Source: an uncultured Bacteroidales bacterium (GTDB lineage Bacteria > Bacteroidota > Bacteroidia > Bacteroidales > UBA932). Taken from it: a stretch of DNA of 62,774 bases. The translations under genes were made by a program, and so were the position numbers. Below are positions 26,774 to 35,869 of the stretch, one piece after another (positions within the stretch are counted from its first letter, which is position 1; every line of letters begins with the position of its first letter). The DNA lies in the NCBI GenBank assembly GCA_905235995.1, contig CAJONI010000010.1, positions 1-62,774 of the forward strand. Reading direction: 5' to 3'. The notes below the pieces were generated by a model. That model saw nothing but the letters and a program-made list of their open reading frames with translations. It searched no databases and was not told the origin of the DNA.

Positions 26774-27529
26774 TTAACTTATTGGTTCAAGCGCGTAGGG
26801 GTAAGTGATCCTCTCGAGGAAGAGCGCATGCCCGGGAACCGAGTGCCCTGCCATGCCTCTGTCGTGAGAGTCAAGCACTTCGTCTATCCACTGCGGCTCC
26901 CTGCGCCCCCTTCCCACTTCCAAAAGCGTGCCGACCATGGCTCGGACCATGTTGCGCAGGAAGCGGTCGGCCGTCACGGTGAAGACCATATGTCCTTCGT
27001 CGTCACCCTCCCAGCGGGCCTCGGTCACCGTGCAGATGGAGGTCTTGTTGGCTCCGCCTGTCTTCTCGAAGCAGGAGAAGTCGCGCCTGCCGGGGATGCG
27101 GGCCGCAGCCTCATTCATCGCCGCCATGTCGAGCGGATAGAAGCAGCGCCAGGAGAAGCGCGCATAGGGGTCTTTCTTCGCATGGAGATAGTAGCGGTAG
27201 GTGCGGCTGGTCGCGTCGAAGCGCGCGTGCGCATTGTCGGCTACCCTGTAGAACGCCTCTGCCACGATGGCAGGAGGCAGAATGGCATTTAATTTGCGTA
27301 AGGAGGGGGCGATGCTTCCCTCCGGCAGCGCCGTCAGGTTGAAATGGGCAATGAAATGCCTGGCATTCACCCCGGTATCAGTCCTGCCAGCGCCAACGAC
27401 GCCGATCTTTTCGCCAAAGACGATTGAAAGCGCCCGCTCAAGCTCCTGCTGGACCGTCGGGGAATTCGCCTGGGTCTGCCAGCCGCAGAAGGGCGAACCG
27501 TCGTAGGAGAGCTGCACGAAAAGACGCAT
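26774..27529 (-). CDS. truA: tRNA pseudouridine(38-40) synthase TruA
   Basis: Modifies U38-U40 in tRNA anticodon stems. The protein begins MRLFVQLSYDGSPFCGWQTQ and has the catalytic Asp in GAGRTDTGVNARHF, the RTYRYYLH segment and the FLRNMVRAMVGTLLEVGRG block. The open frame extends far upstream across moxR antisense. The conserved N terminus fixes the start at 27529, giving 251 residues. It is divergent from the moxR-bat operon and probably cotranscribed with exbB. Confidence 0.95.
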   Translation of the reverse strand: MRLFVQLSYDGSPFCGWQTQANSPTVQQELERALSIVFGEKIGVVGAGRTDTGVNARHFIAHFNLTALPEGSIAPSLRKLNAILPPAIVAEAFYRVADNAHARFDATSRTYRYYLHAKKDPYARFSWRCFYPLDMAAMNEAAARIPGRRDFSCFEKTGGANKTSICTVTEARWEGDDEGHMVFTVTADRFLRNMVRAMVGTLLEVGRGRREPQWIDEVLDSHDRGMAGHSVPGHALFLERITYPYALEPIS

Positions 27530-27541
27530 CGAAAAAAATGT

Positions 27542-27549
27542 TACCTTTG
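27542..27549 (+). promoter_or_regulatory. -7 box of the moxR-bat operon promoter (TACCTTTG)
   Basis: A perfect TAnnTTTG on the plus strand, 46 nt upstream of the moxR ATG. It is the only clean promoter seen for the eight-kilobase bat operon. Confidence 0.7.
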
Positions 27550-27595
27550 TGGGTTGGTTCAATCGACAAAAATACAAAAAAACACCAAATAAATC

Positions 27596-28588
27596 ATGGA
27601 TAGCGTAAACATTAAAGAGCTCAACGAACGCATCGGACAGGAAAGCGCCCTGGTCGACATCATCCAGATGGAGATGGGCAAGGTGATCGTCGGGCAGAAA
27701 CAGCTTGTGGACAACCTCCTGATCGCCCTGCTGGCCGACGGACACATCTTGCTCGAAGGCATGCCCGGCCTGGCCAAAACCCTGGCGATCAATACGCTCG
27801 CCCAGATCGTGGACGCCCGCTTCAACCGCATACAGTTCACCCCCGACCTGTTGCCGGCTGACCTTGTGGGCACTATGATCTACAGCCAGAAGAGCGAGAC
27901 CTTCCAGATCAAGAAGGGCCCCATCTTCGCCAACTTCATCCTGGCCGACGAAATCAACCGCAGTCCGGCCAAGGTGCAGTCGGCCCTGCTCGAAGCCATG
28001 CAGGAGCGTCAGGTGACCATAGGCGAAACCACTTTCCCCCTGCCCCAGCCGTTCCTGGTGATGGCAACGCAGAACCCCATCGAGCAGGAGGGCACCTATC
28101 CCCTGCCAGAGGCCCAGGTCGACCGCTTCATGCTGAAGGTCAAGGTCACCTATCCCAGGAAGGAAGAGGAGAAGCTCATCGTCCGCATGAACAACCAGGG
28201 CGAATTCCCCAAACCCGCCACGCAGCTCAAGCCCGAAGATATAATCCGCGCCCGCAGGGTCGTCCGCGACGTCTACATGGATGAGAAGATCGAGCGCTAC
28301 ATCGTCGACATCGTCTTCGCCACCCGCCAGCCGGAAGAATACGGCCTTGGCAGGCTCAAGGACATGATAGGCTACGGCGGCTCGCCCCGCGCCAGCATCT
28401 CGCTCGCATTGGCGGCCAAGGCCTACGCCTTCATCAAGCGCCGCGGCTACGTGATCCCCGAAGACGTCCGCGCCGTGTGCTACGACGTGCTGCGCCACCG
28501 CATCGGCCTGACCTACGAAGCCGAAGCCGAGAACATCACCACCGAAGAGATCATCACCGAGGTCCTCAACGCCGTCGAAGTGCCATAA
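27596..28588 (+). CDS. MoxR family AAA+ ATPase
   Basis: A 330-residue AAA+ chaperone-type ATPase with Walker A GMPGLAKT near residue 59, Walker B LADEINRSPAKVQSALLEAM, sensor 1 MATQNPIEQEGTYPLPEAQ and sensor 2 GSPRAS. MoxR proteins act with DUF58 and von Willebrand A (VWA) domain partners, which follow directly here. It is the first gene of the aerotolerance operon. A short palindrome sits between it and the next gene. Confidence 0.95.
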   Translation: MDSVNIKELNERIGQESALVDIIQMEMGKVIVGQKQLVDNLLIALLADGHILLEGMPGLAKTLAINTLAQIVDARFNRIQFTPDLLPADLVGTMIYSQKSETFQIKKGPIFANFILADEINRSPAKVQSALLEAMQERQVTIGETTFPLPQPFLVMATQNPIEQEGTYPLPEAQVDRFMLKVKVTYPRKEEEKLIVRMNNQGEFPKPATQLKPEDIIRARRVVRDVYMDEKIERYIVDIVFATRQPEEYGLGRLKDMIGYGGSPRASISLALAAKAYAFIKRRGYVIPEDVRAVCYDVLRHRIGLTYEAEAENITTEEIITEVLNAVEVP

Positions 28589-28594
28589 TGTGAG

Positions 28595-28615
28595 ATTCCG
28601 GGTCAAGCCCGGAAT
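28595..28615. repeat. GC-rich palindrome, copy 3 (between moxR and the DUF58 gene)
   Basis: Perfect arms ATTCCGGG / CCCGGAAT around a 5-nt loop, starting 6 nt after the moxR stop codon, inside the operon. There is no T-run. Confidence 0.75.
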
Positions 28616-28624
28616 GACGTGACA

Positions 28625-29506
28625 ATGGAAAATGATTTGTTAAAGAAGGTACGCAAGATCGAGATACGCACGAAGGCGCTCTCGCACCAGGTGTTCGCCG
28701 GAGAATATCACTCGGCGTTCAAGGGGCGGGGCATGGCCTTCAGCGAAGTGCGTGAGTATCAGTACGGCGACGACGTCCGCAACATGGACTGGAACGTCAC
28801 CGCACGCCTTCGTTCCCCATACGTCAAGGTTTTCGAGGAAGAACGCGAACTTACGGTCATGCTGCTGGTCGACGTAAGCGGCTCCCGACTTTTCGGCACC
28901 ACCACCCAGTCCAAGAAGGACCTGATGGCCGAGATAGCCGCAGTGCTCTCGTTCTCCGCCTCGATCAACAACGACAAGGTCGGAGCCCTGTTCTTCAGCA
29001 GCCGCGTGGAAAAGTTCATCCCGCCCAAGAAGGGCCGCAGCCACCTTCTCCGCATCATACGCGAGCTGGTTGAATTCGAGCCCGAAGACCGCGGCACCGA
29101 CATCGGCGCGGCGCTTAGCTTCCTGGCCAACGCCCTGAAGCGCCGCTGCACCGCCTTCCTCCTCTCCGACATGCTCGACCTCGACGCGAACCGCCACCCC
29201 CGCTACGAAGACGCACTCAAGATCGCGGCAGGCAGGCACGACATCTCGGTCATCGACATCTACGACCCGCGTGAGCGCTGCATCCCCAACGTCGGCCTGG
29301 TGCACGCCCGCGACGCCGAGACAGGCCGCGACCGCTGGATCAACACCTCCTCCGCCGAGGTGAGGCGCAACTATGAGGCATGGGGCCGCGAAGCCGACGA
29401 CCGTACCCGGAACCTCCTGCGGCGCTACCACGTAGACAGCGTGCGCATCGCCACCGGCGAAGATTACGTGAAGAGCCTCGTGGCCTTCTTCAAAAACAGG
29501 GCATGA
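28625..29506 (+). CDS. DUF58 domain protein of the bat operon
   Basis: A 293-residue cytoplasmic protein with the DUF58 core (GRGMAFSEVREYQYGDDVRNMDWNVTAR) and a VWA-like fold with MIDAS-type VDVSGS near residue 88. It probably works with MoxR. An in-frame GTG 6 bp upstream (28619) is possible, but it lies at the edge of the palindromic repeat. The ATG at 28625 is preferred. Confidence 0.92.
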   Translation: MENDLLKKVRKIEIRTKALSHQVFAGEYHSAFKGRGMAFSEVREYQYGDDVRNMDWNVTARLRSPYVKVFEEERELTVMLLVDVSGSRLFGTTTQSKKDLMAEIAAVLSFSASINNDKVGALFFSSRVEKFIPPKKGRSHLLRIIRELVEFEPEDRGTDIGAALSFLANALKRRCTAFLLSDMLDLDANRHPRYEDALKIAAGRHDISVIDIYDPRERCIPNVGLVHARDAETGRDRWINTSSAEVRRNYEAWGREADDRTRNLLRRYHVDSVRIATGEDYVKSLVAFFKNRA

Positions 29507-29507
29507 T

Positions 29508-30461
29508 ATGCGTAGAAAACTCATAATCATAGTACTTCTGGCGATTTCAGCCGCCCTGCCCCTCCGCGCCGAAACCATCGTCGACGAGGAGCTCCGCAGC
29601 CGTCTGAGCCGCGACTCGATACTCATCGGCGACCAGGTGGAATGGACTTTCGACCTGAAGCTGGCCCCCGGCGAATCGGCCAGGGTCGGCCTTCCCGGCG
29701 AGATACCCGTTCCCGGCGTCGAGACGCTGGGCGCCCTCGCGGTCGATACGGTCGCCCACAAGGACGGCACTATGGTACTGCACGGACACATGACAATCAC
29801 CAGCTTCGACAGCGGCAGCTACGCCCTGCCGCCCCTCTTCGTGCTGGTGGCCCGCCCCGATGGAACACTCGACACCCTGGCCTACGCCAGCCCGAAGCTC
29901 GAGGTCAACACCATCCCCGTCGACACTGCGACCTTCGAGGCCTATGACATCAAGGGCCAGATAAAATACCCCCTGACCTTCAAGGAGATACTCCCCTGGA
30001 TCGGCCTGGCGCTGCTGACAGCCGCACTGGTCTGGCTGCTTGTGCGATGGATTCGCATGAGACGGCAGAACCGAACCCTGTTCGGCAAGCCGGTGGTGGA
30101 GGATCCGCCCCATATCACGGCCCTGCGAAGCCTCGAGAAGACCCGTTCGCAGAAGCTCTGGCAGGCTGGCAGGCAGAAACAGTTCTACACCCAGGTTACC
30201 GACGCCCTTCGCCAGTACATAGCCAGCCGATACGACATATCCGCCCTCGAGCAGACTTCCGCCGAGATGTTCAGCGACCTGAAGGACAAGGAGATAGACC
30301 CTGCCTTGCTGGAAAAGCTCCAGGACCTCTTCACGACGGCCGACTTCGTGAAGTTCGCCAAGCATACGGCATCCGACGCGGAAAACGAGGAAGCCATACC
30401 CACGGCAGTCCGCTTCGTGAACGAAACCTACATGCAGCAGATGGAAGAAGAGGAGGAATAG
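29508..30461 (+). CDS. BatD-like/DUF4381-type membrane protein of the bat operon
   Basis: A 317-residue protein: signal peptide (LIIIVLLAISAALPLRAE), a periplasmic beta domain (about 25-150) recalling part of BatD, one membrane helix (ILPWIGLALLTAALVWLLV), and a cytoplasmic helical domain (ALRSLEKTRSQKLWQ ... DFVKFAKH). That last domain resembles the C-terminal cytoplasmic part of the BatD protein encoded downstream. It lies between the DUF58 and VWA genes, 1 bp and 4 bp from its neighbours. The precise role is unknown. Confidence 0.8.
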   Translation: MRRKLIIIVLLAISAALPLRAETIVDEELRSRLSRDSILIGDQVEWTFDLKLAPGESARVGLPGEIPVPGVETLGALAVDTVAHKDGTMVLHGHMTITSFDSGSYALPPLFVLVARPDGTLDTLAYASPKLEVNTIPVDTATFEAYDIKGQIKYPLTFKEILPWIGLALLTAALVWLLVRWIRMRRQNRTLFGKPVVEDPPHITALRSLEKTRSQKLWQAGRQKQFYTQVTDALRQYIASRYDISALEQTSAEMFSDLKDKEIDPALLEKLQDLFTTADFVKFAKHTASDAENEEAIPTAVRFVNETYMQQMEEEEE

Positions 30462-30465
30462 AGAC

Positions 30466-31452
30466 ATGTTTTTCGAATATCCCAATCTGCTCTGGCTCGA
30501 GCTGCTGCTCATCCCCCTGGCCGCCCTTTACCTGTGGCGCTGCCTGAAGGGACGTGAGCCCTCGCTCACCGTGCCCGGACTCGGCCAGTGGGATGCCAGG
30601 AGCGGCCGTCTGGCCACCTGGGCACGGCATCTGCCCTTCATCCTCAGGATGGTAGCCCTTGCCGCAATCATCGTGGCCATAGCCCGTCCCCGCTCGTCGG
30701 AGAATTTCGAGAAGGTCGACACCGAAGGCATAGACATAGTGCTGACGATGGACGTCTCCACCTCGATGCTCGCCCGCGACTTCAAGCCCGACCGCATCAG
30801 CGCAGCCAAGGACATCGCCATAGAATTCATCGCCAGCCGTCCCGCCGACCGCATGGGCATAGTCGTCTTCGCAGGTGAAAGCTACACCCAGGCCCCGCTG
30901 ACCACCGACCGTGCCACGCTCATCAACCTGATGAAGGAAGTCGAGACCGGCCTCATCGACGACGGCACCGCAATCGGCAACGGCATCGCCACCGCGGTGG
31001 CCCGGCTCAAGGATTCCGACGCCAAGAGCAAGGTGATCATCCTGCTGACCGACGGCATGAACAACAGCGGAGAGGTGGCCCCGCTCATGGCCGCAGAGAT
31101 AGCCAAGACCTACGGCATCCGCGTCTACACCATCGGCGTCGGAGCGATGGGTGAGGCCCCCTACCCCTTCATGACCCCCTGGGGCGTGCAGGTGCAGAAC
31201 GTAAAGGTGGAGATCGACGAAGACCTGCTCCGCCAGATAGCCGACATTACCGGCGGCAAGTATTTCCGGGCGACGAACAACACCAAGCTCATGGAGATCT
31301 ATTCCGAAATCAACCAGATGGAGAAGACCCGCACCACCGTCGACAGTTTCCCCGTCTATTCGGAACTGTTCATGCGCTTCGCGCTGATCGCCCTCTTCGC
31401 CCTGCTGGGCGAGCTGCTGCTGAGGTTCATCATTTTAAGGAGGATCCCGTAA
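30466..31452 (+). CDS. batA: BatA, VWA-domain membrane protein
   Basis: A 328-residue protein with membrane helices at the N terminus (about 8-25 and 55-75) and the C terminus (about 305-325), around a VWA domain. The MIDAS motif DVSTSM is near residue 95; TDG and the later Thr/Asp positions are present. Bat proteins were named for aerotolerance in Bacteroides fragilis. It is paired with batB. Confidence 0.92.
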   Translation: MFFEYPNLLWLELLLIPLAALYLWRCLKGREPSLTVPGLGQWDARSGRLATWARHLPFILRMVALAAIIVAIARPRSSENFEKVDTEGIDIVLTMDVSTSMLARDFKPDRISAAKDIAIEFIASRPADRMGIVVFAGESYTQAPLTTDRATLINLMKEVETGLIDDGTAIGNGIATAVARLKDSDAKSKVIILLTDGMNNSGEVAPLMAAEIAKTYGIRVYTIGVGAMGEAPYPFMTPWGVQVQNVKVEIDEDLLRQIADITGGKYFRATNNTKLMEIYSEINQMEKTRTTVDSFPVYSELFMRFALIALFALLGELLLRFIILRRIP

Positions 31453-31453
31453 C

Positions 31454-32461
31454 ATGGTCTATCTCGCACAAAGTCAATATCTGCTGCTCCTGCTGATAGT
31501 GCCGCTGCTCTTCGTGGCCTACGCGCTCTACCGGCGCTTTCGCCGCCGCCGCATCGCACGTCTTGGCGACCCGGCGCTCGTGGCCAGGCTCATGCCTGAC
31601 GCTTCGACAGGAAAAGGATGGCTGAAGGTCACCCTGCTGGCGGTCGCATGGCTGTTCTTCGTCATCGGCCTGGCCCGCCCCCAGCTCGGAGCCCGCCTCA
31701 AGGAGCACGAATCGCAGGGAGTGGAGGTGATGATCGCACTCGACGTGTCGAACTCCATGCTGGCCGAGGACTACTCCCCCAACCGTCTCGAGCGTTCCAA
31801 ACTGGCAATATCCCGCCTTGTGGACCGCCTGCAGGGCGACCGCATCGGACTGGTGGTCTTCGCCGGAGAGGCCTTCGTGCAACTGCCCATCACCGCCGAC
31901 TACGTTTCGGCCAAGATCTTCCTGAAAAACATCGACACGGGAAGCGTCCCCATCCAGGGAACCGCCCTTGCGGAAGCCCTCATGACTTCGGCACGCAGTT
32001 TCAGCACCCAGAGCGAGCGTTCTCGTGCCATAATCCTGATAACGGACGGTGAGGACCACGAAGGCGACGTCGCGGAAGCAGCCCGAACCATCGCCGAGCA
32101 GGGCATACGCATCTACACCATCGGCGTGGGCTCCCCGCAGGGCAAGCCTATCCCGCAGCCGGGCGGAGGCCTGCTCAAGGACTCGGACGGCAACATCGTT
32201 GTCACGCGGCTCGACGAGGACGTCCTCCAGGAAATCGCCGGAATCGGCGGCGGCAAGTATGTCCGCGCAGGCAACAGCGAATTCGGCCTGAATCCCATCA
32301 TCGACGACATCCGGACCCTCGACAAGGAGCAGTTCAGCTCAGTGGTATTCGAGGATTACGACGAACAATACATGTACTTTTTCGCCATCGCGCTTTTCTT
32401 CCTGGTGCTGGAACTCCTGGTACCGGAGAGGAAGGCCCGGCGGCGCCTGTTCAAGCACTGA
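31454..32461 (+). CDS. batB: BatB, VWA-domain membrane protein
   Basis: A 335-residue paralogue of BatA with the same layout: helices near 10-25 and 55-73, MIDAS motif DVSNSMLAED near residue 96, TDGEDHEGD, and a C-terminal helix (MYFFAIALFFLVLELLV). It starts 1 bp after batA. Confidence 0.92.
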   Translation: MVYLAQSQYLLLLLIVPLLFVAYALYRRFRRRRIARLGDPALVARLMPDASTGKGWLKVTLLAVAWLFFVIGLARPQLGARLKEHESQGVEVMIALDVSNSMLAEDYSPNRLERSKLAISRLVDRLQGDRIGLVVFAGEAFVQLPITADYVSAKIFLKNIDTGSVPIQGTALAEALMTSARSFSTQSERSRAIILITDGEDHEGDVAEAARTIAEQGIRIYTIGVGSPQGKPIPQPGGGLLKDSDGNIVVTRLDEDVLQEIAGIGGGKYVRAGNSEFGLNPIIDDIRTLDKEQFSSVVFEDYDEQYMYFFAIALFFLVLELLVPERKARRRLFKH

Positions 32462-32464
32462 CAC

Positions 32465-33214
32465 ATGAAACGATATCTGCTCATGATCCTGGCCCTGACG
32501 CTCTGCGGAGGCATATGCTTCGCACAGAGCGAAAGGAAGAGCGTGCGCCACGGCAACCGGCAGTTCAAGAAGGAACGCTACGCCGAGGCCGAGATCGACT
32601 ACAAGAAAGCCCTGGTGGCCGACTCCACCTCCGTGGCGGCCGGCTACAACCTGGGCAACACCTGCTACCGAATGGAGAACTACGCCGAAGCCGACCGCTG
32701 GTACAAGGCGGAGCTCGACTCCCTCTCCAAGGGCAAATATGGTGCTGACGCCTGGCACAACGCGGGCAACTCGTTTCTGAAACAACGCAGGTGGCAGGAG
32801 GCCATAGACGCCTACAAGAACTCGCTGCGCCGCCGGCCCGACGACATGGAGACCAAGGCCAACCTGGCCTACGCCCAGAAGATGCTCGAGAACGAGCAGC
32901 AGGGCGGCGGCGGCCAGGACCAGAATCAGGATCAGGACCAGAACCAGGATCAAAATCAGGATCAGAATCAGGACAAGAACCAGGATCAGAACGACGACCA
33001 GAAGGACCAGGATCAAAACCAGGACCAGAACAACAACCAGGACCAGAACCAGGACCGGCAGCAACAGCAGCAGGATCAGCAGCCAAAGATAACGCCTCAG
33101 GCAGCCCAGCAAATGCTGCAGGCCATCCAGGCCCAGGAAAAGGACACCCAGGACAAGGTCAAGAAGGAGAAGGCCGCCCGCCTGAAATCAAAACAGAAGG
33201 AGAAAAATTGGTGA
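32465..33214 (+). CDS. batC: BatC, TPR protein with a QDQN low-complexity tail
   Basis: A 249-residue protein. The signal peptide ends ICFAQ. Two to three TPR units span about 25-140 (NRQFKKERYAEAEIDYKKAL, AWHNAGNSFLKQRRWQEAID), then a Gln/Asp/Asn repeat tract of about 57 residues, then a Lys-rich C terminus. TPR plus charged tail is the usual BatC form. The repeat tract may vary in length between strains. Confidence 0.88.
   Translation: MKRYLLMILALTLCGGICFAQSERKSVRHGNRQFKKERYAEAEIDYKKALVADSTSVAAGYNLGNTCYRMENYAEADRWYKAELDSLSKGKYGADAWHNAGNSFLKQRRWQEAIDAYKNSLRRRPDDMETKANLAYAQKMLENEQQGGGGQDQNQDQDQNQDQNQDQNQDKNQDQNDDQKDQDQNQDQNNNQDQNQDRQQQQQDQQPKITPQAAQQMLQAIQAQEKDTQDKVKKEKAARLKSKQKEKNW
32914..33085 (+). 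repeat. In-gene CAG/GAT/AAC repeat coding for (QDQN)n
   Basis: An imperfect repetition of a 6- or 12-bp unit (CAGGAT, CAGAAC) within batC. Synonymous changes (GAT/GAC, AAT/AAC) show that it is old and selected at the protein level, not a recent slippage. Confidence 0.8.
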
Positions 33215-33215
33215 T

Positions 33216-35834
33216 ATGAAACGCATTCTCACAGGATTGCTGCTGCTGGCCAGCCTCGTGGCTTCGGCCCAGAGCCTGAAGGTAGAAGGACCGGGAGTGG
33301 TCTCGCTCGACGAGACTTTCCGCATAGTCTTCACCGCCGATGCACGCATGAGTGACTTCGAATGGCCCGGAACCGAGGACTTCGAAGTGGTCTGGGGCCC
33401 CCAGAAGGGTTCCATGTCGAGCACCAACATAGTCAACGGCAAGCGTACCTCGACCCACCAGGAGACAGTCACCTACCTGCTTCAGCCCAGGCATACCGGC
33501 ACCTTCACCATACCTGCAGCCACGGCCAAGGTCGACAAGCAGTCCGTCTCCTCTTCCCCTCTCCGCATCGAAGTCGTGGCCGGACAGCCCCAGGCTGGTT
33601 CTTCTCAGCAGGGACAGGGTTCCCATCAGGGACAGACGGCGCCCGACCGCTCCGGCAGCGATCCCTCGGTCACCGGCACGGTGTCCAACCAGGACATCTT
33701 CATGCGCCTGACCCTGAGCAAGACCAACGTGGTCAAGGGCGAGCCCATCACCGCCACGCTCAAGATCTACACCCGCGCCGACATTGCGGGCTTCGAGGAC
33801 ATCAAGTTCCCCACTTTCAACGGATTCTGGAGCAAGGAGACGGTTTCTGTCACCAACCTTGAGTTCAAGCGCGAAAACGTCGACGGCGCAATCTACAACA
33901 GCGCCCTGCTGCGCCAGTGGTCGCTCATCCCGCAGCAGAGCGGCAACCTGACCATCGACCCTGCCGAGATGGTATGCCAGATTCGCGTCCGTTCGGCTTC
34001 GTCGGGCAGCCCGCTGTCGATCTTCGACGACTTCTTCGACCAGTACCAGACCATTCGCAAGCGCATCAGCACCCCGACCCTTCAGGTGAAGGTTCGCGAG
34101 CTTCCTGCGGGCTCTCCGGCATCTTTCGGCGGCGGAGTGGGCGATTTCAAGATCTCTGCGAAGATGAGCAGGGACGACATCAAGTCCAACGAAGCTGCCT
34201 CGCTCATCGTCACCATCTCCGGCAACGGCAACCTGTCGATGCTCGAAGCCCCGAAGGTGAACTTCCCGCCGGACTTCGAGGTCTACGACATGAAGGCCAC
34301 CGACAAGACCTCCGCCAGCGGCACCAGCGGCTCGAAAACCTTCGAGTACCCGTTCATTCCCCGCAGCTACGGTGAATTCACCATCCCTTCGATTGAATAC
34401 GGATATTACGACATGGCCCACGGGAGGTATGCCACCACTTCCACAGGGCCCATCCAGGTCACGGTGGAAAAGGGCGAGGAAATCGCCGGAGGAGGCGTCG
34501 CAGTCGCCGGCTCGAACCGCCAGGGCGTACGCAACCTCTCCGAAGACATTCGCTACATAGCCCTGGGCGACGGAAATCTCAGGAAGAAAGGCGCTTTCTT
34601 CGCCGGCTCACCCCTGTTCTTCGCTCTCCTGGTCGCACTGGCGATCATACTCCTCATAGCCAACTTCCTGATCAGGCGTTCGCAGGAGCGCAGGGCCGAT
34701 ATCGCCGGTTCGAAGAACCGGGGTGCCGTCAAGATGGCCCGCAAACGTCTGAAGGCGGCAGAAGCCTATCTTAGACAGGGACTTGGAGGCGCATACTACG
34801 AAGAACTCCACAAGGCGCTGCTGGGCTACGTGTCCGACAAGCTGATGCTCCCCGCAGCCGACCTTTCGAAGGAAGTCATAGCTGAGAAACTCAAGGAACG
34901 AGGCGTGGCCGATGCCAACGTCGAGGCGCTCACCGCGCTCATCGACAAGTGCGAATTCGCGCGCTACGCCCCTGAAAGCGCACAGGCACAGATGGAAAAC
35001 GAATACAACGACGCAATCGGCGTGATTGCCGCCATCGAGGGACAGCTCAAGAAGCCGAAGGCAGCGCCCAAGGCTCCCCTGGCAATACTGCTGGCGCTGG
35101 TCCTCGCCGGAACTGCCCTCAGCGCACAGGCCCAGGACGACGTCTCCGGGCTCTGGACCAGGGCCGGAGAGGCTTTTGCCGCAGGACAGTGGCAGAACGC
35201 CCTCAATTACTACCAGATGATAGAAGGTGAGCAGCTCGAAAGCGCAGACCTCTACTACAACATAGGCAACACCTACTTCAAGATGAACGACCTGGGGCAC
35301 GCCATCCTCTACTACGAGAAAGCTCTCAAGCTAGACCCCGCACATGATGATGCGGCCCACAACCTTGAGATCGTGCGCCAGCTTACTCTTGACAAGGTGG
35401 ATTCGGTCCCTGAATTCATACTGGTGGGCTGGTTCCGCAACCTTAGGCAGGGGCTTTCGGCCGATGCCTGGGCATGGATCACGCTCGCACTGCTTCTCGT
35501 CGCAGGAGTGCTGTGGCTGATGTTCCTCCACTCCGACCGTGAAGCGCTCAGAAAGCTGGCCTTCATCCTTGCCATCATCCTCCTGGCAGCGGCCATCTTC
35601 ACCTTCATATGCTCCATACGACAGAAGCACGCGGTGACCCGGAGCGACAGCGCCATAGTCACTGCCCCGGTCTGCCCGGTGAAGAGCTCCCCCGCCGAGA
35701 ACGGCAACACGGTGTTCGTCCTTCACGAAGGCACCAAGGTCCGCCTCCTCGACAATGTGGGAGAGTTCTCCAAGATAGAAATAGCCGACGGCCGACAAGG
35801 CTGGGCCAGCACCGCTACCTTCGAAGTGATTTAA
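33216..35834 (+). CDS. BatD-BatE fusion protein
   Basis: One 872-residue frame covers two proteins that are separate in Bacteroides. Residues 1-614 are BatD: signal peptide, periplasmic beta domains (VEGPGVVSLDETFRIVF...), one membrane helix (about 460-487) and a cytoplasmic helical domain. Residues 616-640 look like a second signal peptide (AILLALVLAGTALSAQAQ). Residues 641-872 are BatE: TPRs (LYYNIGNTYFKMNDLGHAI), two membrane helices (about 748-770 and 781-802) and a C-terminal SH3b-like domain (VRLLDNVGEFSKIEI). No stop or separate start is seen at the junction. It ends in a bidirectional terminator. Confidence 0.9.
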   Translation: MKRILTGLLLLASLVASAQSLKVEGPGVVSLDETFRIVFTADARMSDFEWPGTEDFEVVWGPQKGSMSSTNIVNGKRTSTHQETVTYLLQPRHTGTFTIPAATAKVDKQSVSSSPLRIEVVAGQPQAGSSQQGQGSHQGQTAPDRSGSDPSVTGTVSNQDIFMRLTLSKTNVVKGEPITATLKIYTRADIAGFEDIKFPTFNGFWSKETVSVTNLEFKRENVDGAIYNSALLRQWSLIPQQSGNLTIDPAEMVCQIRVRSASSGSPLSIFDDFFDQYQTIRKRISTPTLQVKVRELPAGSPASFGGGVGDFKISAKMSRDDIKSNEAASLIVTISGNGNLSMLEAPKVNFPPDFEVYDMKATDKTSASGTSGSKTFEYPFIPRSYGEFTIPSIEYGYYDMAHGRYATTSTGPIQVTVEKGEEIAGGGVAVAGSNRQGVRNLSEDIRYIALGDGNLRKKGAFFAGSPLFFALLVALAIILLIANFLIRRSQERRADIAGSKNRGAVKMARKRLKAAEAYLRQGLGGAYYEELHKALLGYVSDKLMLPAADLSKEVIAEKLKERGVADANVEALTALIDKCEFARYAPESAQAQMENEYNDAIGVIAAIEGQLKKPKAAPKAPLAILLALVLAGTALSAQAQDDVSGLWTRAGEAFAAGQWQNALNYYQMIEGEQLESADLYYNIGNTYFKMNDLGHAILYYEKALKLDPAHDDAAHNLEIVRQLTLDKVDSVPEFILVGWFRNLRQGLSADAWAWITLALLLVAGVLWLMFLHSDREALRKLAFILAIILLAAAIFTFICSIRQKHAVTRSDSAIVTAPVCPVKSSPAENGNTVFVLHEGTKVRLLDNVGEFSKIEIADGRQGWASTATFEVI

Positions 35835-35839
35835 AAAGA

Positions 35840-35869
35840 ATGCCGGGCCACTGACCCGGCATCTTTTTT
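35840..35869. terminator. Bidirectional terminator built on the GC-rich palindrome (copy 4)
   Basis: Arms ATGCCGGG / CCCGGCAT around a 7-nt loop, flanked by an A-rich left side and T7 on the right. It starts 5 nt after the batD-batE stop. It serves the bat operon and the convergent mscS-type gene. It is the same palindrome as copy 2 but with the T-run added. Confidence 0.9.

Noticed and set aside
32914-33085. Possible CRISPR-like array
   Set aside because: The repeat unit is 6-12 bp, has no unique spacers and is in frame within batC.
32339-33112. Minus-strand frame with a long Val/Leu/Ile repeat resembling a membrane protein
   Set aside because: It is the reverse complement of the QDQN repeat in batC; the apparent hydrophobic helix is an artefact.
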